NCBI GenBank assembly: GCA_036244855.1
Contig: BQKZ01006067.1
Span: forward strand, 12,432-36,746
Origin: Temnopleurus reevesii
Lineage: Eukaryota; Echinodermata; Echinoidea; Temnopleuroida; Temnopleuridae
Reading direction: 5' to 3'
Length of the DNA: 24,315 bases
Shown here: piece after piece, positions 1-11,343 of the stretch
Layout: each line of letters starts with the position of its first letter
How positions within the stretch are numbered: the stretch's first letter is position 1
The notes under the pieces: generated by a model
The model's input: only the letters and a program-made list of their open reading frames with translations
Told to the model about the DNA's origin: nothing
Database searches by the model: none
Translations under genes and position numbers: made by a program

Positions 1-1
1 C

Positions 2-145
2 GCATTTATTATAGAAGAAAAAGGTCCGTTTCATTCAGAGACAATCAAATCTTCTGATTTTAGCGCGTTCCTAACTCACAAAGATAAGAAGAAAGTTAGG
101 AAGAAAGATAAGAACGATTTCAGAATACCCCCCTGGACTAAATAA
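2..145 (+). CDS. possible 3' end of an upstream gene (unrecognised)
   Basis: An open frame enters from the left edge and runs 47 codons to TAA at 143-145. The encoded tail is lysine-rich (HKDKKKVRKKDKNDF) and ends in a hydrophobic IPPWTK. The stop codon overlaps an AATAAA polyadenylation signal at 141-146, which fits the end of a gene. I do not recognise the protein and see no domain. A 47-codon open stretch can occur by chance in AT-rich DNA, so this is tentative. If real, it is a terminal exon transcribed in the same direction as the helicase gene. Confidence 0.35.
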   Translation, partial: AFIIEEKGPFHSETIKSSDFSAFLTHKDKKKVRKKDKNDFRIPPWTK

Positions 146-146
146 A
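141..146 (+). promoter_or_regulatory. AATAAA polyadenylation signal candidate
   Basis: A canonical AATAAA hexamer overlaps the stop codon of the short frame ending at 145. It would end an upstream transcript near 160-175. It supports that frame being a terminal exon, but the hexamer is common in AT-rich DNA. Confidence 0.3.
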
Positions 147-377
147 CAATCCCGGCAGGTAGTTTCTTTGGTGTCGACATGATTCGTTGCACAGAGAACG
201 GTCTGTATGAGTGCGTCCGGACTACGGCTATTATCTGTGCAGTGACATCGCTTGTTTATATAAATTCTCTGGTAAGGTGCTCATGTGCTGAAGAAAATTT
301 TTCAGAGCTCAATCTGATGTAGCCAAACTCACGTTTATTCATAATAATATTAGAAGATCTTTCGTTCTATAGAAGAT
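146..377 (+). promoter_or_regulatory. putative promoter and 5' leader of the helicase gene
   Basis: This 232-bp gap lies between the candidate upstream gene end and the helicase ATG. TATATAAA at 257-264 is a TATA-like box that would place transcription start near 285-295. In-frame TAG at 351-353 lies upstream of the ATG with no start codon between, so 378 is the first usable start in that frame. Two tiny upstream ORFs occur: ATG-TGC-TGA at 283-291 and ATG-TAG at 317-322. A donor-like CTG|GTAAGG at 271/272 and an acceptor-like TTCTATAG ending at 372 could bound a roughly 100-bp leader intron. None of this can be settled without transcript data. Confidence 0.35.
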
Positions 378-431
378 ATGGATGATGGAATAGTATTGAA
401 CCTTGTATCCCATGTGGAAACAGCGCACAGG
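378..431 (+). CDS. DDX31: DDX31 exon 1 (start codon)
   Basis: The exon encodes [18 protein letters not shown] (residues 1-18) and ends at a GTAAGT donor in phase 0. The ATG has G at -3 and at +4, a good initiation context, and an in-frame stop lies 27 bp upstream. The acidic start followed by LNL or LNF resembles the Dbp7 family N-terminus. Exon 2 also opens in phase 0. Confidence 0.75.
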
Positions 432-3400
432 GTAAGTTTTTTACATTGAAAACAGATGACAAATTTTCGTTGTTGGTCCCATTAGTTCATTATTGTGTTG
501 TGTATAATCTAACTTATGTTTATCTCGAAATATATGGGTAGGCTAGATCAATACACAAACAAATGTGTACACACATGTGTCAAATGTCAGGTTTTGATGA
601 AGGAGGATTTGAGCTATTATTGTAGGATGTAACTGGGTGGACACTGGGAAGAGAAAGTAATGGTAGTAATAAAAGCTTAAACAGGAACTGTAAAATCAGA
701 CAAGTTAGAAAATATGAAAAATATGAAAATTGAGCAAAGAAATTGGGGCTCCATCGGGATTCGAACCGGAGACCTCTGGATTGCTAGACCAGCGCTCTAC
801 CGCCTGAGCTATAGCAAGCCCTTATGCTGTGTTCGTCCCAGAAACCCCTTTCAATGCTCTAGTGGTCAGAAGCCATTAGAACCTGGCATAAACCTTAACT
901 CGCGGCTGAAATCAACCGGGAGTAAATACTAAATGCGAGGGATCACGGTGAAGTGATGCAGCTTTTTTAAATATATAATTAATTCATAGAATGAGAAACA
1001 CTGACCACGAAATATTAGAATATGAAAATTGAGCAAAGAAATTGGGGCTCCATCGGGATTCGATAAAGCTGTGCATCACTTCACCGTGATCCCTCGCATA
1101 TTACTCCCGGTTGATTTCAGCCGCGGATTTATGCCAGGTTCTAATAGCTTCTGACCACTAGAGCATTGAAAGGGGTTTCTGGGACGATCACTGCATAAGG
1201 GATTGCTATAGCTCAGGCGGTAGAGCGCTGGTCTAGCAATCCAGAGGTCTCGGGTTCGAATCCCGATGGAGCCCCAATTTCTTTGCTCAATTTTCATATT
1301 CTAATATTTTATGGTCAGTTTTTCTCATTCTATGAATTAATTATAAGTTAGAAAATAGTAATATAGTTAAATGCTAATCTTGTTTTAACAGAAAAGACGA
1401 GGGATAATTAAAGTTAAGATTGGCCTAATTATTACTTTTTTTTAAAGGAAATGTAAAATGAAAACTTCTTTGTCTGAATTTATCTTTCTGCAGGTACCAA
1501 GACAATCCAATCCACAGGAGTCTTTGAAGAAAAAGAAGAAGAAATCTTTCACAAATCCCTCAAAGAATGGCAATACCTTCTCAGAGCACAAGGGAAGCAC
1601 GGATTCAAATCACAATGCATCAAGTGGGGCATCTGGATTCAGCTTCAACTTCTCACAAGTTGGTGATAAAAGCCGGACAGGATCACAAGGCAAAGGAGTC
1701 ATGAAGAAAGATGGAGAAAACACAGGCAAACAGGGTGGACAAAGTTCAAATATCATCTCTTCTCTCTTTCGACACAATCCAGAAATACCACAAGTTCATG
1801 TGTAAGTTCTTACCTTATATAAATTTTTTTTCATTATGTTCTTGGGGTCTATGTTTTATATGTTTGCAATCTTGTTGTAATTCTCTCTTTCTTTTATCAA
1901 TATTCTAATTTCGGAAATAGATATATTAATGAATATCTCTTTAAGTTTAATAAATGTTATTGATTTGAAGAGACAAAACTCTTATTAACTGAATTCAACT
2001 GAACATTCAAGCTACTGACTTCCTTCCAAAGTATCTTTGAGATAGTATTTGTATTAAAAAAACCCCTACATTTTGAGTAATAAATGATAGGACCAAAGCT
2101 CAATTTTTCACACATTTTAACAATTGTACTTGTAGTAAAACCTTTCCTCCTATTGGAAGTCAAATTCTAAATCTCATTTAAAAAAATTGATCAGGGAGCC
2201 TGTACTCTTCAATGAGGAGTTGTAGTAAGACAAATTAAACTAATTCTATACAAACCAAAGTTTCTTCCAAATAATAAAAGTGAGAATTAAGGATTGCATC
2301 ATTGCAGTAGGTCTTATTGTAGCAGAAACATTTGTTTCCAAGCCGATTTTGGATTTGATAAGGCTGTGAGATTCTGATTTGATTAAATTAAAAACTAAAC
2401 AACATTTCTCTTTGCAGCCAATCTGTGAAGCAAAACAAGGAGACAATATTTTCATCCACCCTGTTCAGTGAACTGCCATTGCATTCTTTCATGGTAAGTT
2501 GAATGTTAGTGTTTTTGCAACCATTTTGGTTTCCATCAACACAGAAGCAGGTCTAGATTTAGAGGGGTGTTAGGTAAGTAGACCCTATCCCCACTCACAC
2601 AAAAAATAAGAAATGAATATGAAATAATGGGTAGAAACTTGTTTTGTCAGCCTACTGTTGAAACTTGAAAGCCTGCATAGATAATGCAATTAATACTTCA
2701 ATAATGGATTTTACGATGTTGATGGTAAATGAAATTTCATCCTTTGCAACTAGCTTTTAATTTCAAAACTCCCGTCAGTCCATCAGCTCTTTTGCTGACC
2801 TATTGGTAGAAATTGAACTTGAACTCAAACTAACACAGGACTACTGCATTGGCAGTGGCATTGGACATACAAATCCCGTAATACAAAGTACGCAGATACA
2901 GTTTGCACAATCCTGTTGATTTTGTAATATTTTGAAGTATTAAGATAAGAAGTGTCATAATCAAATTGGTGAGAATCTTGTATTTCAATCAGGGGACCAT
3001 TGGTTACAATTCCAGCTGAGTGATAGAATACATTTTTTCTAGCCAGAAATTTATTTATATTTTGGTAGGAATGTTTGTTCCTTGAAATTTGTATTACTAC
3101 CATTTGTTCCAAATCCAGCTGAGTGATAGAATCAATTTCTTCTAGCCAGAAATTTATTTATATTTTGGTAGGAATGTTTGTTCCTTGAAATTCTTGTTAT
3201 TACCATTGTTACTTCTCATCACAATTCAAATCATATTATAAATTTGATTTGTTTCAGCCTCAGTGCTGCTATTTTGAGTGAAATTTTATAGGATGAAATA
3301 TATTCAATTGAATTCATTTCAATTCAATGAATTCAATTCAACCATGCTTGATACTGAACTCCTTTCATTTTACTGTTGTACATCACTAGATATCAAACAT

Positions 3401-6400
3401 AGAGAAGAACCTTGGTTTCAGTCAGATGACAACCGTCCAACAGAGAGCCATTCCCACCCTGCTGCAATGTCAGGATACCCTCATCAAATCACAAACAGGG
3501 ACAGGTAAGGTGGATAATTTGAATGTATTTTTCAGTGGTGTGAGAGTTCAGATTTTATCTGAATCTAGATTTTGTTTTAGCTGCGTCAAATGTTTCTTTA
3601 TCATGTGTTTTCAATACAAATTCTATATAAAGATTAATGTTTTTGAGCAGTTCATATTTTTTTTCAAACTTCTTTCAGATTTTGAAAAATTTTTCTAATA
3701 CATGCTCTTACATCCCTGATTTTTTTAAATCAAATAACCCATGTTTAAAAGATGAATAATTCAGTGCATTCACGTTTTTCCCCTGGTATCCAGAGTGATG
3801 TTCCATAAAAATGTTCGGGAATATACTTTTTACTAACGACATAATGCGCCAGTTTGAAAATGATGCTGATTTAGCAGTAAACAGGTTATCATTGAGTACA
3901 TATAGAAAAGGGATAAAGGGCATGCCTTAAGTCATTTATGATATACCACCAGCCTTATGAAACACCTTATAACTTTACGATAGCTGGCTTTCTGTCAATC
4001 CTACTCTTCTCTCACTGACTTAGATTTTTTTTTTGGTAGAGATACCCTTTTTACACTCATGATATTCAAACTTGATTATAGTGGACAATGTGGATTTTTT
4101 TATATAATATATTAAAGATTAAATATCTTATTGAGTAATTGAGTATTATGAATTTTCATATCCAATACATTTCAGAAAAGTCACTGTACATCCAGTCTAT
4201 ATTTGATACACTGAGCTCTGCAGATCATGACAATGGGGAGGGGGCATTCAAACTATACTCCATCAGATGACTTTGGCTAAAAAGAATTATGTAATTTTTA
4301 AAAAAGACATAATATGAGTGTTAATAGTAGGGCAAAGTTAAAAAAATTGAGAGGGGAACCCTGTAACAGCAAATTTGAGTTTGTCTATTAAGAAGGAAAG
4401 AAGCAAGTGAACAAACTATCAAACAATACATCTAATACTTTAGAAAACGAACAAAACAGACCCATATAGACAGGTCCAGATTTAGGAAAATGTGCCTAGA
4501 AAAAGTGTAAGAGGCAAATTGTGTTAATGCAGAGTTAAGAACTGTTTTAACCTAATTCGAGGGTGCTGAATCCAAAAATGTTGTTTGCCAAGGCTGAATT
4601 TGCCGGCAAACTCCTAAAATTGGCAATTCAAAATGGCGTGTATACATCAACGTCTCCTGTCATTCCATAACATCAAATGAGCTATTTTCTACTCGATAAA
4701 AATGTTTTTTAATTTTACAAAAGTATTTATTGGCTCATTGACTAACTCCTGTGTCAAAATTAGACAGATGCCTAAAGTCACGCTTGAGTAAGTACAAAAT
4801 TATTGAAGAATAAAATTTCATTTTTGACAATTTTAAAGAGACATTTTTATTGTGTACATAGTACATTTTTCCTTTAAAAAAAACGTTATGATTATTGATA
4901 ACCACATTTTCTTGTGCAACCTCACGATTTTACGCTTCAGTAGACATGAATTTGATTCCTTTACGCCCCCCACCCCACCCTCCCGCTCTCCCTCTCTTAT
5001 CTTTCATTCTCTTTGTCTGTTTTTTGTTTTTGTTTTTTTTTTGCTTTTTGCTCGTAAAATGTGGTTATGGGATTCGTCTTTAAAATGAAATAAAATTTAG
5101 ATATTCTGTCACGGTTGAATGAGCACGCTCGATACGGAAAGCAATAAAGACAAGAAATTGCAGTGGTTTATCACATACCTGGTTATTTTAGTAGAGGTAG
5201 CTAATTACGTGCATCTCAATTTTACGTTGATGATGGAATTGATGATGGAATGATGAATTATTGCGGTATATGAACGCTTCTTTGATATTGAAAAAAATGT
5301 GATACTTTTGCCAGGCCAGGGTGTATCCTTCGACGTTTCATATGATATCTTCGCAACAAGAATATCACTGAGGCTGCGATACATGTATGACATTATTGTT
5401 CGAGTCTTGCAGAACGTTTAGGACCAAATCCTTGACTCCTGGAGGGTGTTTCATGAAATTAGTCACAGCAGATATTAGTCAGAGCTAATTAAATCTCTGG
5501 TTGTTGCCATGGTAACTGTTTGAGAATGACTGCTTATTGTAGTGACAAAATGTCATGAAACACCCTCTCCGATTTGCGGTTCTGAGATTAAATTTTTATA
5601 TTATGCAAAAGTATATAATAGCAAAATTGCGAGAAAAAAAGGCTTACGTAAAATTATTCAGAGCAAAAGGGGTGTACCACAAAATAAAAGATACAAAATT
5701 AAAAGGAGCAAAAATTTTTGTGAGCATGCAGAAAATAAAAGTTTGGCAAATCATAAAAAGTTTTCATACATGTTGCCAACTTGATGATGCCATTGATGCA
5801 CTACTCATCATCATTTATTTTTGTATAATGTTATTATGTAAAATTCATCATCTCTACCGAAAAATAATAGTTTGTACTTAAGTAAATTACAAGTGGGCCT
5901 ATATTGACATATCTACATGCTAGTCAGCATAGTATTGAGTAAATCATACTTTTGGGAATACGATTTGAAAATATTTAAAATGAACCTAATAATGATGTTA
6001 TTAGTAACCAAATTGTCGAAATATTTAAACATTAATTACTTTCTTGTTAGTTGTCCTATTTTCTTACTAATTTTCTGTTTTGTTCATCTGATTCTTTTGC
6101 CGTGTTAAACAAAATAATATTATTTTGTTGTAGACTCATCTTTAAACACTTTTATCATTATTCATTAAATTAAAAGTGATTGCTTCTGTTGGTCGGGTTA
6201 TCATTTTTGTTCTGTTTTATTTATACAGCGCATGAAATTCACATCTTTATATTTTCATATTTTAATACCGGAATGGTTTATATAAATGAATTGAAAAAAA
6301 GGAAATGTCGATAAATTAAAACACACCTAACAATTTATCCAAACAATAAAAAAAAACATACCACACAGTGGGTGAAAATATACCTACATTCTGAATGGAA

Positions 6401-9400
6401 ACATTGCGAAATGGATATTGCTTCAAGTGGCTTCGTTTTTTTTAAGAATGTCATAATTGCTTAAGTTATTTCATGAAACGGAAGTATGATAAACAAATTG
6501 CAAAGTTTTATGCACCAGAAGATCCTTTGATCCAGTTTTAGCTCAAACCATACGGAAGTTTCAATATTGTTTAATTGCACTATCAAGAGGAAATCATATC
6601 ATAATGTTTATGAACTTTATTTCATCATTAAAACTGCTCCGTGTGTCATAAATTATGAAAATACTGAGGTGAAATCAACACAAAAAGTATATTTCCTTTA
6701 TTGGCCATATCATTGTTCTGTACAACAGCGAACCATGGGTCTTCGAAGCTTCCTGGTAGTGAAAGTGATAGCAAAGTATTTTGATGAAAAAATGTTTTGA
6801 AAAATTGGTTTTGGTCGGCAACAAATTCTCAAACCAAATACATGTACTGCTAGAAAAAAATGTCCCTTCAGTCCTCTTTGGCAACATATTGGTGAGGTCC
6901 AACTGGATTATGGAATGCTCGGACATACATCTCCTTAACCCATGCTTTATACTTTTATGCCATACACCAACACCAATTTATGAAATTACGACACTCTGAA
7001 AATGGAATACGACATCTGAAAAAGCAAGAGTTTTGTTATTTTGCAATATGAAGGATGTGTGTGTATTTTTACCCCTGACTGAAAAAAGATGATAATTGAT
7101 ACCCAAATATTTGGTCAGAATCTTCAAAAGACTCGTCAAACGAGAAATGAAAAAATTTAGAGCTTTATTTAATGACGTAGATCCCTTAGATGGCTTGTAT
7201 AAATTAGCATAATTGTGTTTATATATCCCTTTAATTTTTGTCGTGGATATGCATTCCCGTGGTCGGGACAAGGGTGGAGTGGAGGCATATTGGTCGACCT
7301 AGTCCTCCAGGCCTTGATGGGGGTCGAGTTTGAAAATACTCTAGTAGAACTAGGGTTCAACAGAAAGGTGTAATGTGCTATGAGTTTAAGAAATCTCATT
7401 GCAATTGTCACAGCGGCATCAAGAATCATATGTAAGAACTAATAGCGGCCATTTTAAATCAAATGTGGGTGACGAATCACAATGTAATGGTGCTTTATTC
7501 ACACCTTGCACCTACTATAGGGGTTTCTTATTACATATGAACGATATCGTGGAGAAATTACCCTCCCCCTTCCTTCTCTTAGCACATTTTCCCAAATTTG
7601 AATTTTAAGAGCAATAAGAAAAAAAGGTAAATTAGAAAATAGAAGGGTGATAAAAATGAAATGTATGATTACTGAAGCGTAAAATCGTGAAATTGCAAAG
7701 CAAAGCGTGACCATCAAATTTATATCGACACAGATATTGTGGGAAAACTATTTTGCAAGGAAATAATAATACTGTTTAAAAAATCGAAATTCTATCGCAT
7801 ACTTATGTGCTCACTCATCCGTGACTTCAGTAACGTGTGCTCATATTAGGATATATTAGGCCTATGTACATTTCTAATTTTGCGTTGTCTTTATATTTTC
7901 CCCTTGAATGCAACTATAATAGGGGCAAAAATAAAGAAAACACAAACATAGGGGAAAATGGCAAGACAAATAATAAAAATCCTATTCATGCTTACTGAAG
8001 GTGATTTTATAATCACGTAAATAAATCTTCGAAATTTTAACTGAAAAATCTCATATCTTGAATACAGCCAATCTTCAGGTCCGCATATATGCTGCCCATT
8101 TATCGAACTCCGAGTCATGGCTCGAACACCCGACACCTCTCAAAATTAGTTAGACCGTTACGAAACACCTCTTTTTATTTTGTCATTACTTCTCTGAATT
8201 TGCAACAGTTATTATGATTTTGGTATATTTGTAAAGGAGGATAATCAATCAATCTTTCATGTTCTCCTGTTCATATTGAATGAAAAATATAAAACAGAGA
8301 GTGAAAACTTCTGGAACAAATATGGTGTGAAAACAAAATTTACCCTTGGTTGCTAATAATTATTTTGTGCATTTTTCAATTTTGAGCCTCATTTATTTTT
8401 ACATGAGAGTGAAGCTTGAAGTCTTAGCTATCTGCAGAGCTACATTTTATACGGAGAAATATCTTAATCGGGTCAAGAACACAGTTTTCCTACCCCAAGT
8501 GCAAAATAGATGTATGAAATCAGGATGACTTTACTGTGATTGGATAACAAGCCACAGCACGTGGCATTTGAGCTATATGATTGGTCAGGTTAGATCACAC
8601 ACAGATCAGACCACCCGCGGCCACGGAACGGCCGTTGTGTTGAAGGACACGCTCACCATGCGGTCTGTTTCAAATTTCGCGCGCAGTTTGCCTCTTCAGC
8701 CAATCAGACAACAGGATTTACAGTTTTCTCACAATTAGAAAATCTCGTTCTGTTTCTTGCTTGGAAAAAGTGTGTTCTTGACCCGATTAAAAGGTGCCGC
8801 ATAGTAAGAATGGTATATTCAGAAACTAGACTCTTTCAGCTTTTATTTGGTGTAAAAATTGTTGGGGCTCAAAATAAAAAGTTTTGCACAGTGATCAATA
8901 GTACCCAAAGGACAAATATCATGTTCTGAGTAATTCTTTTACCCCTAAAATTTCATAAAAATTTCCAAATTTTCTATCGAAATTATATAGATTACCAGTC
9001 TATGACTCTCCTGCTTTCTAGCAGTGTAGCATTTAAGAAATTTATACTGCATATAGAAGGCAAATTTCTGCTACAAAGAAAATCTCACAAATTGCGAGAT
9101 TTCTCATAACCAGAAGTTTGGCTGCGAGACGACTTCGATAAACCTTGGCCAAAACGAAGGAATCGCGCGGGGTTGACCGGTGACTGAATAATTATGTGCT
9201 CACTCATGCGTAACTTTAAAATTCTATCCAATGTTAAAACAGTAGTTAGTCAATGACTCAATTATTATCCTTTCATAATAAAAACATGGTTATGAAGTGG
9301 AAAGTAGCTCATTTGGTGTAATTGAATGACCAAATATGTCGATTTCCAGGCGCCATTTTGAATTGCCAATTTGAGGGGTTTGCCGGCAAATTCAGCCTTG

Positions 9401-10208
9401 GCAAACAACATTACTGGATTCAGCACCCTCAAATTAGGTTAAAACAGTTCTTAACTCTGCATTAACACAATTTGCCTCTTGCTTTCTACTTTTCTGAAAA
9501 TCGGACTAGTCTAATATACGTTCATCACCCATGGAACTTATGATCTGGTATTGCTAATGTTATAGCTCTTACACATGCTAGATATTAAGAAAAATTTGTG
9601 TGGTTATGATTACAGATATATTTGAAACCATATTGACATTTATTATAATTCCCACAGGTAAAACTTTGGCATACGCTGTGCCTGTTGTTCAGCAACTCCA
9701 GGGACTTCAACCCAAAGTCCAGAGACTTCACGGTCCATATGCAATCATTCTAGTTCCTACAAGAGAGGTAAGATTACAGAAAATTAGGAATAACATTAGG
9801 GGTAGGAATGTAGGGTTGGTTAAAGAAAAAGGAACGGCAACCAAAAGTTCAGAGACCATACGGACTATATCCCATAATTCTGGTTCCTACAAGAGATAGG
9901 AATAAAGATGGCGGTAGGCAGGTAGGGTTTGTGAAGGAAGAAGGGACTCCAACCACAAATTTAGAGACCCAATGGTCCATATGCAATAATTTTAGTTCCA
10001 ACGAGTGATAAAACTGGAAAATAGGAATAAAGATGAACTTAGGAAGGTAGGGTGAGGGAAAGAAGAAAGGGAGGTTAAAGAGGACAGTTAGATTTTCCTC
10101 TTGTCAAGAAATTCCACAGACTTCAACCTAAAGTTCAGAGACTCCATGGTGCACTTGCAATAATTTTTGTTCCTATGAGAGAGTTAAGATCATGGAAAAT
10201 AAGGATAG

Positions 10209-10239
<31 letters not shown>

Positions 10240-11302
10240 TATTAGTTTATTAGTTTATTTATTGTAGTGGGAATGGGAGGAAGGGGGGGGGGGGGAGAGA
10301 AACTGAGTCCTAGAGGAATTTGATTGAATACAGCATCCCATATGATTTTTTTTTCTGACAAGGAATGTGAGATTAGTAAGATTAAAGAAAGGGAAAATTC
10401 CAGAAAGCCCAACAGGTTTTGGCATTGTTTGATTTAAGTTGGCTTGCTTCATTGATTCACATGAGATAAAGTATTTTTTTTTGTCATATGGTCAGGTTTC
10501 TAATGATATTATTCTTTTTTCTTCTTTTTCAGCTGGCTTGCCAAAGCTTTGAAACTCTTGTAAAGCTTGTTAAGGTGAGTTGTATCACTGGTGGTCCATT
10601 TTTAAATTCTTGCATGACAATTATATCTGCATATGTAACATATATAAATGAATTAAAAAACATCTCAAATGTTAATACGCAAACTCTTAACCCTATTGAT
10701 TCAATCTCTTTGGTATTAAACATGCATGTTTTTTTAATACCATTCTAGAGCTCGAAATTGAATTTCATCTGGGCACCATATACAAGGCAATTTGATGAAG
10801 GACACTTTTCTGCTCAAGGCAAAATCATGGAGAATTGTAGGAAATAAAAAGAGGGCACCCGCTGCAATTGCCCTGAGTTACCTTTGGTCAATTCGAGCCC
10901 TATCATTCATTTGTGGAGTTGTAGCTAATAAAGTTCAATATTTTCAGTTGATACATAGAAGACTTTGTTTGAATTCATTTATGTGTGAGTTTTGATGTTG
11001 ACAAAGAAAATCTTATCAGATTTGCTTTGCTCTGTTAATTTCAAACAGCCATTCCAATGGATTGTACCAGGTGTTCTGATGGGAGGGGAGAAGAAGAAAT
11101 CTGAGAAGGGGAGAATACGAAAAGGAATCAACATCCTAGTATCAACACCAGGGAGACTGGTAGATCACATCAATACTACCAAGTCTCTCACATTCTCGAG
11201 AGTCAAGTGGGTTATACTAGATGAAGCAGACAGGTGAGATGATGGTGGTGGAGGTGATGATGATGATGATTTAGATATGTTCTGAAAGGAGAGAAGATCA
11301 TA

Positions 11303-11343
<41 letters not shown>

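Larger units (their letters stand above)
702..1357. mobile_element. tRNA-like inverted composite insertion with 13-bp direct repeats
   Basis: The perfect direct repeat AAGTTAGAAAATA occurs at 702-714 and 1345-1357, as expected of a target-site duplication. Between the copies lie two roughly 240-bp units in opposite orientation (about 720-968 and 1065-1303), each with a tRNA-like core. The right unit is also bounded by its own inverted ends of about 90 bp (973-1062 against 1256-1346). The whole can fold into nested hairpins. It reads as a tRNA-derived SINE or fold-back element rather than a tRNA gene pair. The superfamily is not assignable by eye. Confidence 0.6.
432..1493 (+). other. intron 1
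   Basis: The intron runs from GTAAGT at 432 to CTTTCTGCAG ending at 1493. Positions 432-701 show nothing recognisable. Positions 702-1357 hold the tRNA-like inverted composite described separately. Positions 1358-1493 contain only T-rich tract before the acceptor. Confidence 0.75.
4509..9480. mobile_element. about 5-kb DNA-transposon-like element with roughly 300-bp terminal inverted repeats
   Basis: Positions 4509-4806 and 9183-9480 are inverted copies of each other. The outer 100 bp (AAGAGGCAAATTGTGTTAAT ... TTTGCCGGCAAAC) differ at only a handful of sites; identity falls inward to roughly 80%. The ends enclose about 4.4 kb without a transposase I can recognise; all open frames are under 110 codons. 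No clear target-site duplication is seen outside AAGAGG / CCTCTT. It may be a non-autonomous or fully decayed element, or two separate copies facing each other. It accounts for most of intron 4. The superfamily is unassigned. Confidence 0.7.
9768..10532 (+). other. intron 5
   Basis: GTAAGA donor and CTTCTTTTTCAG acceptor. It holds three decayed copies of the end of exon 5 (to about 10186), an (AGTTT)n microsatellite and a 13-G run. The remainder, 10300-10532, shows nothing. Confidence 0.75.

Noticed and set aside
1199..1275. Functional tRNA-Ala(AGC) gene
   Set aside because: The acceptor stem does not pair in register and the anticodon stem has a T-T mismatch; the same core recurs inverted nearby within a repeat.
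1458..1493. Alternative start of the helicase at the ATG at 1458
   Set aside because: A good acceptor (CTTTCTGCAG) follows and phase-matches exon 1 at 378-431, whose N-terminus resembles Dbp7.
6567..6999. Overlapping 70-85 codon frames on both strands inside the 5-kb element
   Set aside because: No recognisable transposase motif or domain, and frames overlap on opposite strands; taken as chance.
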